64,000 bases of DNA, taken from positions 868,001-932,000 of the forward strand of contig CANMVD010000001.1 of the NCBI GenBank assembly GCA_947501275.1, given 5' to 3'. Shown here piece after piece: positions 10,516 to 20,594 of the stretch (its first letter is position 1; each line of letters begins with the position of its first letter). Below the pieces are notes generated by a model. That model was not told the DNA's origin. It did no database searches and was given only the letters and a program-made list of their open reading frames with translations. Source of the stretch: an uncultured Tateyamaria sp. (GTDB taxonomy: Bacteria; Pseudomonadota; Alphaproteobacteria; Rhodobacterales; Rhodobacteraceae). Position numbers and translations under genes: made by a program.

Positions 10516-11393
10516 TGGCTGTCTGGAACCTTGGTTCGATCAACGTCGACAATGTGTACCGCGTGCCCCATTTCGCAGCGCCGGGTGAAACCCTGAGCGC
10601 ACTTGAATTTGCGCGTGGCCTGGGTGGCAAAGGGGCTAACATGTCGGTGGCCATTGCACGCGCTGCTGCGCGCGTATCACATATCGGCGTCGTCGGTGGT
10701 GACGGCGCGTGGTGTGTCGAACGGTTGATGGAATATGGCGTCGATACGCGACACATATCGCGCTTGGCAGACGATAAAACAGGCCATGCCAATATTTGCG
10801 TCAGTGATGATGGCGAAAATCAGATTGTTATCTACCCCGGTACAAATCGGATGATCAACGAGGCCATGCTTGGCGCTGCTTTGACGCAAGCATCGCCCGG
10901 TGACACATTGGTTTTGCAAAATGAAACCAATGCCCAAGTTGATGCGGCGCGAATGGCACGTGATCTTGGCCTAAAGGTGGCTTATGCTGCAGCCCCATTC
11001 GAAGCAATTTCTGTCTCTAATATGCTGGAATTTGCAGATCTGCTTGTATTGAACGAAGTAGAAGCGCAGCAGTTGACCACAGCGCTGGGGAGGCAGCTGT
11101 CTGACCTAGATGTTCATCACATCGTGGTCACTTTGGGCAGCGAGGGAAGCCGTTGGTACGATGTACCGAAAGGGACCGAGACGCATATTCCTGCGATCCC
11201 AGTCACACCTGTTGATACCACTGGCGCTGGGGATACGTTCACTGGGTATCTTGTGGCCGGATTGGATCGAGGGATGCCAATGATGCAATCCCTCACACTT
11301 GCGACGCAGGCAGCAGCGTTGATGGTCACGCGCCACGGCACTGCGGACGTTATCCCTGATCTCAAAGACATCGAAGACGCCCGTTTGGCTTAA
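10515..11393 (+). CDS. PfkB-family (ribokinase-like) carbohydrate kinase
   Basis: GGKGANMSVAIARAAARVSHIGVVGGDG; DTTGAGDTFTGYLVAGL; ATG overlaps maeB stop. Confidence 0.9.
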   Translation: MAVWNLGSINVDNVYRVPHFAAPGETLSALEFARGLGGKGANMSVAIARAAARVSHIGVVGGDGAWCVERLMEYGVDTRHISRLADDKTGHANICVSDDGENQIVIYPGTNRMINEAMLGAALTQASPGDTLVLQNETNAQVDAARMARDLGLKVAYAAAPFEAISVSNMLEFADLLVLNEVEAQQLTTALGRQLSDLDVHHIVVTLGSEGSRWYDVPKGTETHIPAIPVTPVDTTGAGDTFTGYLVAGLDRGMPMMQSLTLATQAAALMVTRHGTADVIPDLKDIEDARLA

Positions 11394-12049
11394 CTGCCTG
11401 CAAATGGTGCAGCATCACCCCAAAGCCTTTTTACCCGTGCGTCGCGACCGCAAGCATCGCGGTAAGCTTTGTATGCCTTGGCTTTGGACTTGGGACCAAA
11501 GCGGGTCAGAACAATCGTCGACTGTTTGTAGTAATCTTGGTGATAGGCATCTGCTGGATAGAATTCGGAGGCTGGCAAGATCGGCGTTACGACTGACTGC
11601 CCCAGATCGGCCTGAGCACCAGCCTTGGCGGCCTTGGCGGCTTCAACTTGAGACGGTGTAGCAAAGACCGCAGTGGTATAACTTTGGCCGCGATCGCAAA
11701 ATTGCCCACCCGCATCTGTCGGGTCGATGGAACGGAAAAACAGGGACAAAAGTGTGTCTGTCGTGACTTTGGAAGGATCGAACGTTATTTGTACGGCCTC
11801 CAAATGACCCGTTCCGCCTTTAGTGACTTGCTTGTAGGTTGGATTGGACGTGGATCCCCCCATAAAGCCCGACACGGCTTCCGTCACACCGGCAACTTTC
11901 TCAAAGTCTGCTTCAACGCACCAAAAGCATCCGCCTGCGACCGTAAGAGTTTCAAGCTGTTGTGCATTGGAAGCCTTGGATTGAGCAACAAAACCCAATG
12001 CTATCATCAGGCCCAGTGACAAGGTCTTGAAAGTACGAAGATGAGTCAT
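11390..12049 (-). CDS. msrA: Peptide-methionine (S)-S-oxide reductase with signal peptide (predicted exported)
   Basis: TVAGGCFWCVEADFEKVAGVTEAVSGFMGG; hydrophobic N-terminal leader MTHLRTFKTLSLGLMIALGFVAQSKASNA. Confidence 0.92.
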   Translation of the reverse strand: MTHLRTFKTLSLGLMIALGFVAQSKASNAQQLETLTVAGGCFWCVEADFEKVAGVTEAVSGFMGGSTSNPTYKQVTKGGTGHLEAVQITFDPSKVTTDTLLSLFFRSIDPTDAGGQFCDRGQSYTTAVFATPSQVEAAKAAKAGAQADLGQSVVTPILPASEFYPADAYHQDYYKQSTIVLTRFGPKSKAKAYKAYRDACGRDARVKRLWGDAAPFAGS

Positions 12050-12171
12050 TTTGCGTCTCCTTTTGTTTAGGGTGACGCAGACGGCTTTTGTTCTCAACCT
12101 AACTCGACGTGAGGTCGCGCAGGCGTGAATTTGTGTTTACCACGCGGCTGTCAGCCTCTACCGCTTGGCGC

Positions 12172-12906
12172 ATGACGAAAAGAATTGCCATGTGGTCCGG
12201 TCCGCGCAACCTGTCAACGGCCATGATGTACAGCTTCGCTGCCCGCGGGGATACGCGCGTGGTCGATGAACCATTCTATGCCGCCTATCTCGCCCAGACG
12301 GGGGTGGATCACCCGCTGAGAAGTGACGTGCTCAACGCGCAGCCGACACATCCGGAAACAATTACAAAAACACTGATTTCGCCCGTATCAGAGCCTGTAT
12401 TCTACCAAAAGCACATGACCCATCACATGTTGCCGGACTGGTCAATGGATTGGATAGACCAGATCCAGAACGTGTTTCTGATCCGGCACCCGGCACGCGT
12501 AATTGCGAGCTATGCGCGAAAGCGCGAGCAGCCGACTCTGGACGACATTGGATTTGCCCAGCAGGTTCGCATCCTAGAGAAGGTCAAGGATCCAATCGTT
12601 GTAGATTCAAGCGACATCCGTGCCAATCCGTCTGAAATGTTACAGAAATTATGCGTCGCCATCGGTGTTCCCTGGACTGAAAACATGTTGCGATGGCCCA
12701 GTGGGGGACATGCAGATGACGGTGTATGGGCGTCACACTGGTACGGCGCCGTTCATCGATCAACGGGGTTTGACGGCCCCGAAGGACCGCTTCCCGATCT
12801 TGATGATCAGTTCGAGAAGTTGGCTGAGCAGGCAATGCCCTTTTTTGAGCACATGTCTGTACTCAAGATTACTTTAGACGCCGATCCCGGGCCGCCAGCA
12901 GCTTGA
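12172..12906 (+). CDS. Sulfotransferase-like family protein
   Basis: [50 protein letters not shown]. Confidence 0.75.
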   Translation: MTKRIAMWSGPRNLSTAMMYSFAARGDTRVVDEPFYAAYLAQTGVDHPLRSDVLNAQPTHPETITKTLISPVSEPVFYQKHMTHHMLPDWSMDWIDQIQNVFLIRHPARVIASYARKREQPTLDDIGFAQQVRILEKVKDPIVVDSSDIRANPSEMLQKLCVAIGVPWTENMLRWPSGGHADDGVWASHWYGAVHRSTGFDGPEGPLPDLDDQFEKLAEQAMPFFEHMSVLKITLDADPGPPAA

Positions 12907-14086
12907 GGCGAAGGGCGTTCAACTGGATGAAGCCTGCCGCATCTTTTTGATCATAAGCACCTGCGTCATCTTCAAATGTAACATGCGCTTCGGAATAGAG
13001 GCTATGGTCGGACCAGCGTCCGACCGTTCTGGCGAGCCCTTTATAGAGTTTGAGGCGCACAGTCCCTGTGACGTGCTCCTGACTCCGGTCAATCAGTGCC
13101 TGTAGCATTTCGCGCTCAGGGCTGAACCAAAAGCCATTGTAAATCAGTTCAGCATAGCGCGGCATCAGCTCATCCTTGAGATGTGCGGCGCCACGATCCA
13201 GCGTGATCTGTTCGATCCCGCGATGTGCTTCCAAAAGGATTGTTCCACCGGGTGTCTCGTAAATCCCGCGCGATTTCATCCCAACAAAACGGCCCTCGAC
13301 AAGATCAAGGCGGCCGATCCCATGTTTGCCACCCAGCTCATTGAGCTCGGTCAACACAGTGGCCGGAGACATCATTTCCCCGTTGATAGAGACTGCGTCA
13401 CCTTTTTCAAACCCAACTTCGATGTATTCGGCAGTGTCCGGTGCATCCTCTGGCGAGACTGTCCGCTGGTAAACGTAGTCCGGCGCATCCTCGGCTGGAT
13501 CTTCCAGCACTTTGCCTTCGGAAGACGTATGCAACAGGTTGGCATCTACGGAAAACGGTGCTTCGCCCCGCTTGTCCTTGGCAATTGGGATTTGGTTTTT
13601 CTCGGCAAAGTCGATCAGCTTGGTCCGACTGGAGAGATCCCACTCGCGCCATGGTGCGATCACCTTGATATCGGGGTTCAGCGCATAGGCGGCCAGCTCA
13701 AACCGGACCTGATCGTTGCCCTTGCCTGTCGCGCCGTGGGCAACCGCATCCGCACCTTCAATCGCTGCAATTTCGACGAGGCGTTTGGAAATCAACGGGC
13801 GGGCGATCGAGGTGCCCAGCAGGTACAGCCCTTCATAGAGCGCGTTGGCACGGAACATCGGGAACACAAAATCACGAACAAATTCCTCGCGTACGTCTTC
13901 GATGTAAATCGATGATGCCCCCATCAGTTCCGCTTTGGCACGGGCAGGCTCGAGTTCTTCTCCCTGGCCCAGATCGGCAGTGAAAGTGACAACTTCGCAG
14001 CCGTATTCGGTCTGCAGCCACTTGAGAATGATCGAAGTATCCAACCCGCCAGAATAGGCGAGGACAACTTTCTTGGGCGCGCTCAT
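12869..14086 (-). CDS. argG: Argininosuccinate synthase
   Basis: [40 protein letters not shown]. Confidence 0.97.
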   Translation of the reverse strand: MSAPKKVVLAYSGGLDTSIILKWLQTEYGCEVVTFTADLGQGEELEPARAKAELMGASSIYIEDVREEFVRDFVFPMFRANALYEGLYLLGTSIARPLISKRLVEIAAIEGADAVAHGATGKGNDQVRFELAAYALNPDIKVIAPWREWDLSSRTKLIDFAEKNQIPIAKDKRGEAPFSVDANLLHTSSEGKVLEDPAEDAPDYVYQRTVSPEDAPDTAEYIEVGFEKGDAVSINGEMMSPATVLTELNELGGKHGIGRLDLVEGRFVGMKSRGIYETPGGTILLEAHRGIEQITLDRGAAHLKDELMPRYAELIYNGFWFSPEREMLQALIDRSQEHVTGTVRLKLYKGLARTVGRWSDHSLYSEAHVTFEDDAGAYDQKDAAGFIQLNALRLKLLAARDRRLK

Positions 14087-14202
14087 GGTTTCTTCCCTTG
14101 CTCAGGTCGCGGTGGCGATACCCCTTTTGCGTGATAGGGGCAAGATTGACCGGACACAGGGCGCGCTCTATCTCGCAGGGATTGAAGCGGAAGGATGACG
14201 GA

Positions 14203-15429
14203 ATGAGCTTTCAAGAAGACGCGCGCATCGCGGAACAGGCGATGCGGCAGGTTTTTCCTCAAACTCCGCTGCTGCGAAATGCATTGTTGTCGGCCCGTTT
14301 TGAGGCCGATATCTGGCTGAAGCGCGAAGATTTAAGCCCCGTCAGATCCTACAAGCTGCGCGGGGCTTTCAACGCGATGCGCAAGGTTGGTGATCCCAAC
14401 GCGATTTTTGTGTGTGCCAGTGCAGGCAATCACGCGCAGGGTGTAGCGTATATGTGCCGTCACTTTGGGGTGCGAGGGGTTGTTTTCATGCCGGTCACCA
14501 CACCTCAGCAAAAGGTCATGAAGACACGAATGTTCGGCGGTGACCACGTCGAGATCAAACTGACAGGTGATTATTTCGACGACACGCTTTCGGCCGCGCA
14601 GGCATATTGTTCACAGGAGCGCGCGCATTTCCTGTCCCCGTTTGACGATGAAGATGTGATTGAGGGGCAAGCGTCGGTCGCCGTCGAGATTGAGAGCCAA
14701 TTGGGGCGGGCGCCAGATATGGCGGTGATCCCAGTCGGGGGTGGCGGATTGTCGGCAGGAGTTCGCAGTTATTTTGGGGACGCTATTGCTTACACACTTG
14801 TCGAACCCACCGGAGCGCCTTCGCTTGTCAAAGCGTTGTCAGCGGGTGCTCCCATTGATGTTTCGCCGATCAACACATTTGTGGATGGCGCTGCTGTTGC
14901 GACGATTGGCAAGCGTACTTTTGCTAGGCTGTCGGACATCGACCCTCAATGTGTGCTTACGATTGAGGAAGACCGGATTTGTACCACAATTGTCGAGATG
15001 CTGAATGTCGAAGGCATTGTTCTGGAGCCAGCTGGCGCGATGGCGATTGAGGCGCTGTCGGACATTGCAGATCAGATCAAAGGCAAAACAGTGGTCTGCA
15101 TGACGTCTGGCGGAAATTTCGATTTTGAACGGCTTCCGGAAGTCAAAGAGCGTGCGCAGCGGTATTCGGGTGTCAAAAAATATTTCATCCTGCGCATGCC
15201 GCAACGTCCCGGCGCCCTAAAGGATTTCCTGAGTATTCTGGGTCCGGAAGACGACATTGCGCGTTTTGAATACCTTAAGAAATCCGCACGCAATTTTGGG
15301 TCTGTCTTGATCGGCATCGAAACTGTGAGACCAGAGAATTTTGTTAGGTTTTTGTCTGAGTTGGATCGCCAAGGCTTTGTTTACACAGACATCACGAACA
15401 ATGAGACGCTTGCACAGTTTGTCATTTAA
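14203..15429 (+). CDS. ilvA: Threonine ammonia-lyase (threonine dehydratase)
   Basis: LKREDLSPVRSYKLRGAFNAM PLP-lysine motif, VIPVGGGGLSAGV; ACT-like C-terminus. Confidence 0.93.
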   Translation: MSFQEDARIAEQAMRQVFPQTPLLRNALLSARFEADIWLKREDLSPVRSYKLRGAFNAMRKVGDPNAIFVCASAGNHAQGVAYMCRHFGVRGVVFMPVTTPQQKVMKTRMFGGDHVEIKLTGDYFDDTLSAAQAYCSQERAHFLSPFDDEDVIEGQASVAVEIESQLGRAPDMAVIPVGGGGLSAGVRSYFGDAIAYTLVEPTGAPSLVKALSAGAPIDVSPINTFVDGAAVATIGKRTFARLSDIDPQCVLTIEEDRICTTIVEMLNVEGIVLEPAGAMAIEALSDIADQIKGKTVVCMTSGGNFDFERLPEVKERAQRYSGVKKYFILRMPQRPGALKDFLSILGPEDDIARFEYLKKSARNFGSVLIGIETVRPENFVRFLSELDRQGFVYTDITNNETLAQFVI

Positions 15430-15758
15430 GACACCATAGCACTGGCAATTCCGGCTTCAAACTCCGTCCTTGACGCCTCAAAACAGTCTAGAATTTCGCC
15501 GACGTCCACCGTTTCCGCGTCACCCGCGGCCGCGCGCAGTTCGCCCGCACTGCAAAGATTTGAAAACGCCGCAAATCCGAGGTTCAAAGCACTCCCTTTC
15601 AAGAAATGCAGGTCCTCTTCCAGCCTTCCAAGATCAGGGCCAGCCCGAAGGGCATCGGTGACACCTGAAACCTCCTCCAGAAACAGGGGCACAACCTCTT
15701 CGAAATCTTCGGCTCCAATTTCCTCCCTGAGGTTGGTTACGCGCTGCCAATCTATCAT
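15426..15758 (-). CDS. Hpt (histidine phosphotransfer) domain protein
   Basis: LEEDLHFLKGSALNLGFAAFSNLC, HxLKG Hpt motif; about 110 aa. Confidence 0.8.
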   Translation of the reverse strand: MIDWQRVTNLREEIGAEDFEEVVPLFLEEVSGVTDALRAGPDLGRLEEDLHFLKGSALNLGFAAFSNLCSAGELRAAAGDAETVDVGEILDCFEASRTEFEAGIASAMVS

Positions 15759-15905
15759 CACAGATCTCCTGTTTGGCGCATGCATAGGCCGGTGCGGATT
15801 AACAGGACGTAACCAGTAAAAGTCTAGGTAAAGAACTGTGTAACTTCATCGCCTATTAAGGGCAGAGAGATACCAACCAACCGAACCAGTGGGAATCTTG
15901 TTTTC

Positions 15906-17204
15906 ATGAGCGCGACAGCGTCCAAATCACATGCCGAACCCTATTCGGGTACCGCAACGGATGAGCCGCCGAAGACAGCACAGCGTGTGTTGATCGTCGA
16001 CGACAGCCGGTTGCAGCGCAAGATATTGAGCAGTTCGGTGAAGCGTTGGGGATTTGAAGTCTTTGAAGCTGAATCCGGCGAACAAGCACTGGAGATCAGC
16101 AAAGAGGTTCAACCGGATCTTGTTTTGAGTGACTGGATGATGCCTGGTATGAATGGCCTCGAATTTTGCAATGCGTTTCGCAAGGCATCTGGCGACCGGT
16201 ATGGGTACTTCATCCTCCTTACGTCCAAGAGCGAAAAAAACGAAGTTGCGATGGGCCTGCAGGCTGGTGCGGACGATTTCTTGACCAAACCCGTCGACGC
16301 AAATGAGCTGCGCGCGCGTATTTCGGCGGGTGAACGTATCCTCCTGATGCAACGCGAACTCACAGAGAAAAATCGGCTGATCACGGATACGCTTGACGAG
16401 CTGCAGCGGGTCTATGACTCGCTCGACAACGATCTGCTTGAAGCCAAAAAGCTGCAGCAATCCCTGATCCGTGAGCGTCACAAGACATTTGATACGGGCG
16501 AGGTTTCGTTGATGTTGCGCTCCAGCGGACATGTCGGCGGGGACTTGGTCGGCTTCTTTCCTGCTGGCGCTGGTCACCTTGGGTTGTTCTCAATTGATGT
16601 GTCGGGCCATGGGATTAGCTCAGCGTTGATGACGGCGCGCCTTGCTGGATATTTGTCTGGTACTGCACCGGATCAGAACGTGGCTTTGGCCAAACAGGAC
16701 AACGGTGAATATACTTTTCTGCCGCCGGAAGAGGTGATCGAGACACTGAATGATCTCGTGCTCGATGAAATGGATACCGAGCATTATTTTACCTTGCTCC
16801 TGGCTGACGTAAATTTGGAAACAGGTCATGTGAGGATGTCACAGGCAGGTCATCCACATCCGCTTGTGCAGCGCGTTGACGGCACGATTGAACAGGATGG
16901 GCCTGGCGGGTTTCCAGTCGGGCTTATGTCGGGCATTTCCTTCACACAATTCGAAACGCAACTGAATCCGGGTGACCGTCTGTTGTTGCTGTCTGACGGA
17001 GTCACAGAATGTCCTGCCTCTGATGGTGAGATGCTGCAAGAATCCGGTCTCGAAAGCATGCTGCACGACATGAGCGATGTGCATGGCCCGTCATTCTTTG
17101 AAACCTTGCTGTGGAAGCTCAGCGATTTTGCCGGAGACCAGCCGTTTCCTGATGATGTGTCAGGAATACTGTTCGCTTTTCACGGCACGGACAATCCAAA
17201 ATAA
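15906..17204 (+). CDS. Response regulator with SpoIIE/PP2C-type serine phosphatase output domain
   Basis: Receiver RVLIVDDSRLQRKIL...LVLSDWMMPGMNGLEF...LLTSK...KPVD; phosphatase GGDLVGFFPAGAGHLGLFSIDVSGHGISSALMTA. Confidence 0.93.
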   Translation: MSATASKSHAEPYSGTATDEPPKTAQRVLIVDDSRLQRKILSSSVKRWGFEVFEAESGEQALEISKEVQPDLVLSDWMMPGMNGLEFCNAFRKASGDRYGYFILLTSKSEKNEVAMGLQAGADDFLTKPVDANELRARISAGERILLMQRELTEKNRLITDTLDELQRVYDSLDNDLLEAKKLQQSLIRERHKTFDTGEVSLMLRSSGHVGGDLVGFFPAGAGHLGLFSIDVSGHGISSALMTARLAGYLSGTAPDQNVALAKQDNGEYTFLPPEEVIETLNDLVLDEMDTEHYFTLLLADVNLETGHVRMSQAGHPHPLVQRVDGTIEQDGPGGFPVGLMSGISFTQFETQLNPGDRLLLLSDGVTECPASDGEMLQESGLESMLHDMSDVHGPSFFETLLWKLSDFAGDQPFPDDVSGILFAFHGTDNPK

Positions 17205-17629
17205 CGACACAGAAACATCTGATCGCCTTCGTTGCCGAGTGTGTGTGAAGCCTCTCGCGGCGTCATCCAAATGGCTCGGTGACCTTGCTCTGTTGGTTCA
17301 GATAACTGGTACGCCGGGCGCGCAAGATAAACATGGCACAGCTTCTCTGCCCATAAATGGTATTCAGGCATAAACACAAAGCGTCGGAAGGCACCAAGCC
17401 GGATTGGTTTTGCAATCCGCCATCCAGTTTCTTCCACAACCTCACGATGTAACGTGGTCACTGGCGACTCGCCGGGATCAATTCCACCGCCCGGCAATTG
17501 AAAGTCCGGGTGCGGTTCCATTTGGCATGTCAAAAGGACCTGAGAATCTCGAACCAGAAGCGCATATGCACCCGGGCGAAGTGTGTACGTCTGTTGTTTG
17601 ACAGGAGGCATACCAATGCGCCGGATCAT
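17180..17629 (-). CDS. NUDIX hydrolase
   Basis: Nudix box GGGIDPGESPVTTLHREVVEETGW. Confidence 0.88.
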   Translation of the reverse strand: MIRRIGMPPVKQQTYTLRPGAYALLVRDSQVLLTCQMEPHPDFQLPGGGIDPGESPVTTLHREVVEETGWRIAKPIRLGAFRRFVFMPEYHLWAEKLCHVYLARPAYQLSEPTEQGHRAIWMTPREASHTLGNEGDQMFLCRYFGLSVP

Positions 17630-17706
17630 GTTTCGCCTCTTTCAGTTTCTGCATGTGTTCCTATATAGTCGCGATATGCCAATCACCGGCGTCCAAGGAA
17701 ACCCCA

Positions 17707-18693
17707 ATGACTATTGGTTCGAAACCCGCGTGGGACGATACAGTCCTGCCCTTCCAGCTTGATGCATCTGACATCCGTGGTCGCCTTGCGCGGCTTGACG
17801 GCGTTCTTGATGGTATCCTGAAACAACACGACTATCCGACTCAGGTCGAGGCGCTGGTCGCAGAAATGGCATTGCTGACAGCCCTGATTGGCCAAACGAT
17901 TAAACTGCGCTGGAAGCTGTCGTTGCAGGTACAGTCCAAAGGTGCCGTCCGCATGATCGCGACCGACTATTATGGGCCGGAGAAAGAAGGCGATGTGGCG
18001 CGTATTCGTGCCTATGCCACCTATGATGCGGAGCGGCTGACTGACGAAGAGCCCTTTGCCCAGATTGGCGAAGGTTATTTTGCGATTCTGATTGACCAGG
18101 GCCAGGGAATGACACCCTACCAAGGGATCACACCGCTTACGGGCGGTTCACTGGCAAAGTGTGCCGAGGCGTACTTTGCACAGTCCGAACAGCTGCCAAC
18201 TCGGTTTCAAATCAGCTTTGGAAAGTCAATAGAACCGGGTGTTGCTGAACATTGGCGTGCGGGTGGCATCATGCTCCAACATATGCCGAAAGCGTCGCCA
18301 TTGGTCGCGACCGGTGAAGGCAGCGGCGATGTGCTTGCAGCGAATGATCTGTTGGATGGTGATGCGTCCGAGAATTGGAACCGTGCCAACATCCTTCTTG
18401 ATACGGTCGAAGAAATGGAATTGATCGGCCCGCAGTTGTCGGCAGGTGATCTGTTGCTCAGGCTGTTTCACGAAGAGGCACCGCGTGTCTTTGACATCCA
18501 GTCCGTTCAGTTTGGGTGCACATGCTCGGAAGACCGCGTGCGTCAAAGCCTGTCCATCTATTCTGCGCGCGACATTGGCACGATGACCACGGACGAAGGA
18601 CGCGTCACGGCAGACTGCCAATTTTGCGGCGCGCATTACGACCTCGACCCAGCCACTGTTGGGTTCGAAGCAGAGGCTAAGGCGCGTGAGTGA
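17707..18693 (+). CDS. hslO: Redox-regulated chaperone Hsp33
   Basis: C-terminal CTC...CQFC zinc motif; Hsp33 core GAVRMIATDYYGP, GEGYFAILIDQGQGMTPYQGI. Confidence 0.9.
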   Translation: MTIGSKPAWDDTVLPFQLDASDIRGRLARLDGVLDGILKQHDYPTQVEALVAEMALLTALIGQTIKLRWKLSLQVQSKGAVRMIATDYYGPEKEGDVARIRAYATYDAERLTDEEPFAQIGEGYFAILIDQGQGMTPYQGITPLTGGSLAKCAEAYFAQSEQLPTRFQISFGKSIEPGVAEHWRAGGIMLQHMPKASPLVATGEGSGDVLAANDLLDGDASENWNRANILLDTVEEMELIGPQLSAGDLLLRLFHEEAPRVFDIQSVQFGCTCSEDRVRQSLSIYSARDIGTMTTDEGRVTADCQFCGAHYDLDPATVGFEAEAKARE

Positions 18694-19285
18694 TCTTTTG
18701 GCGCAGACGCGGGTGGCTTTGCGCCGACCTGCGCCTGCATCATCTGACTACGATCTGAATTCTGACGTGATCCTCCCAGAGGGGCGCAAGCTTCGCCCGG
18801 CTGCGGTTCTTGCGCCTATCACAAAAGGTTCCGATGGGTATGATCTGATCTTGACCAAGAGATCTTCCGCCTTGAAGCACCATCCAGGACAGATCGCGTT
18901 TCCCGGTGGAAAGCAGGATGATGCGGATCACGATTTGACAGCGACGGCCCTGCGTGAAGCTCACGAAGAAATTGGCCTGCCTGCGTCAAATGTCGAAGTT
19001 TTGGGCCAATTCTCGGCACATGAAACCGTTACGGGGTTCATGGTCACGCCGATTGTTGCATTCGTTCACACGCCTTTTGTGCCAAAACCGGAAGCCGGTG
19101 AGGTGGACGTCGTATTTAAGGTTCCCCTGTCGCACGTTCTTGATCCATCCAGGTTTGTGATTGAGTCGCGGCACTGGCGAGGCCATCGGCGATCTTATTA
19201 CGCGGTTCCTTACGGGCCCTATTACATCTGGGGCGCGACAGCGCGTATATTGCGAGCATGGACCGACAGCCTTCCTTCCACCTAG
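18686..19285 (+). CDS. NUDIX CoA pyrophosphatase family
   Basis: GQIAFPGGKQDDADHDLTATALREAHEEIGL; GTG start inside hslO 3' end. Confidence 0.88.
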   Translation: MSDLLAQTRVALRRPAPASSDYDLNSDVILPEGRKLRPAAVLAPITKGSDGYDLILTKRSSALKHHPGQIAFPGGKQDDADHDLTATALREAHEEIGLPASNVEVLGQFSAHETVTGFMVTPIVAFVHTPFVPKPEAGEVDVVFKVPLSHVLDPSRFVIESRHWRGHRRSYYAVPYGPYYIWGATARILRAWTDSLPST

Positions 19286-20430
19286 ATCCGAATACCGGCT
19301 TTCTTGCAGACAAAGCAGGGCAGGCGCTGTGTGCAGCCATCGAAAACGAAGGGTATTCCGTATTCTTTGTTGGCGGATGCGTGCGCAATGCGGTGATGGA
19401 TGCGCCCGCGTCTGACGTCGATTTGTCAACGGACGCAGAGCCAGACTTGGTGATGAAGATTGCCAAGGCCCAAGGGTACAAGGCCATTCCCACGGGGATG
19501 GACCACGGCACGGTCACCGTGGTTGTCAAAGGCGAACCATATGAAATCACAACGTTTCGACGCGATGTTGCAACCGATGGGCGTCGCGCCGTTGTGGCTT
19601 TTTCCAAGGATATGGCGGATGACGCGCGGCGTCGTGATTTCACCTTTAACGCGCTCTATTCTGATCGTCATGGTGCAGTATTCGATCCTGTAAATGGTCT
19701 GAACGACGCTCAGAATCGTGTGGTGCGTTTCATCGATGATCCCGATGCACGATTGCGAGAAGACTTTTTGCGCATTCTGAGGTTTTTTCGGTTCAGCGCC
19801 TACTACGCTGATCCCGAAAACGGATGGGATCCGGATGCGCTGGCGGCAATTTCTGAAAATGCACACGGTTTGGAGCAAATTTCGGCTGAGCGCGTAGGAG
19901 CTGAAATGCTAAAGCTTTTGCAGGCACCCCAACCCTCGCCGGCGTTGGCTGTCATGGAAAAAACGGGAGTGCTAAATCAAATTCTGCCGGGCGCGGATCC
20001 TACGCTGGTGGCGCCCGTTGTGCATCTGGAGCAGGAAAATGCCGTTCGTCCCAACGCCATGACCCGGCTTGCCGCGCTTGGCGGTGCTGATGTCGCAAAT
20101 CGGTTGCGTTTGTCACGGAACTATCAACGTCAATTGGAATCAATCCGGTCAATGTCGGGTTCGGAAATGGGCCCGAAGGCGACAGGTTTTTTGTGTGGCC
20201 GCGAGGTTGGAATTGGCGCGATTTTGCTTCGTTTTGCGATGATGAATCGGCCACTTCCAGACGGTGCTCTGGATGATGTCTCGGAAGGTGCCAACGCGGT
20301 ATTTCCTGTCAACGCCAAAGACTTGCGCGGATATGACGGACCACAGATTGGGCAAAAACTGAAGTCGCTAAAACACAAGTGGCTTCTGTCCGAATTGACC
20401 AAGACAAAATCCCAACTTCTAGGGGCGTGA
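19258..20430 (+). CDS. cca: CCA tRNA nucleotidyltransferase / poly(A) polymerase family
   Basis: FVGGCVRNAVMDAPASDVDLSTDAEPD; RRDFTFNALYSDRHG; ARLREDFLRILRFFRF. Confidence 0.92.
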   Translation: MDRQPSFHLDPNTGFLADKAGQALCAAIENEGYSVFFVGGCVRNAVMDAPASDVDLSTDAEPDLVMKIAKAQGYKAIPTGMDHGTVTVVVKGEPYEITTFRRDVATDGRRAVVAFSKDMADDARRRDFTFNALYSDRHGAVFDPVNGLNDAQNRVVRFIDDPDARLREDFLRILRFFRFSAYYADPENGWDPDALAAISENAHGLEQISAERVGAEMLKLLQAPQPSPALAVMEKTGVLNQILPGADPTLVAPVVHLEQENAVRPNAMTRLAALGGADVANRLRLSRNYQRQLESIRSMSGSEMGPKATGFLCGREVGIGAILLRFAMMNRPLPDGALDDVSEGANAVFPVNAKDLRGYDGPQIGQKLKSLKHKWLLSELTKTKSQLLGA

Positions 20431-20594
20431 CATTCTTCATTGTTGGCGCTAGGCTTTGATCAGACCAAGGAGGGTTGCATCGTGCTTCGTCGAATAGGCT
20501 TCTATATCTGAAAATCGCTGATTTTCGTTCCGGGTGACTTGCGTTTCTAACCGATGTCACCAGCCTATTGCACTTTGTCCCCTCGGTACCTCTC

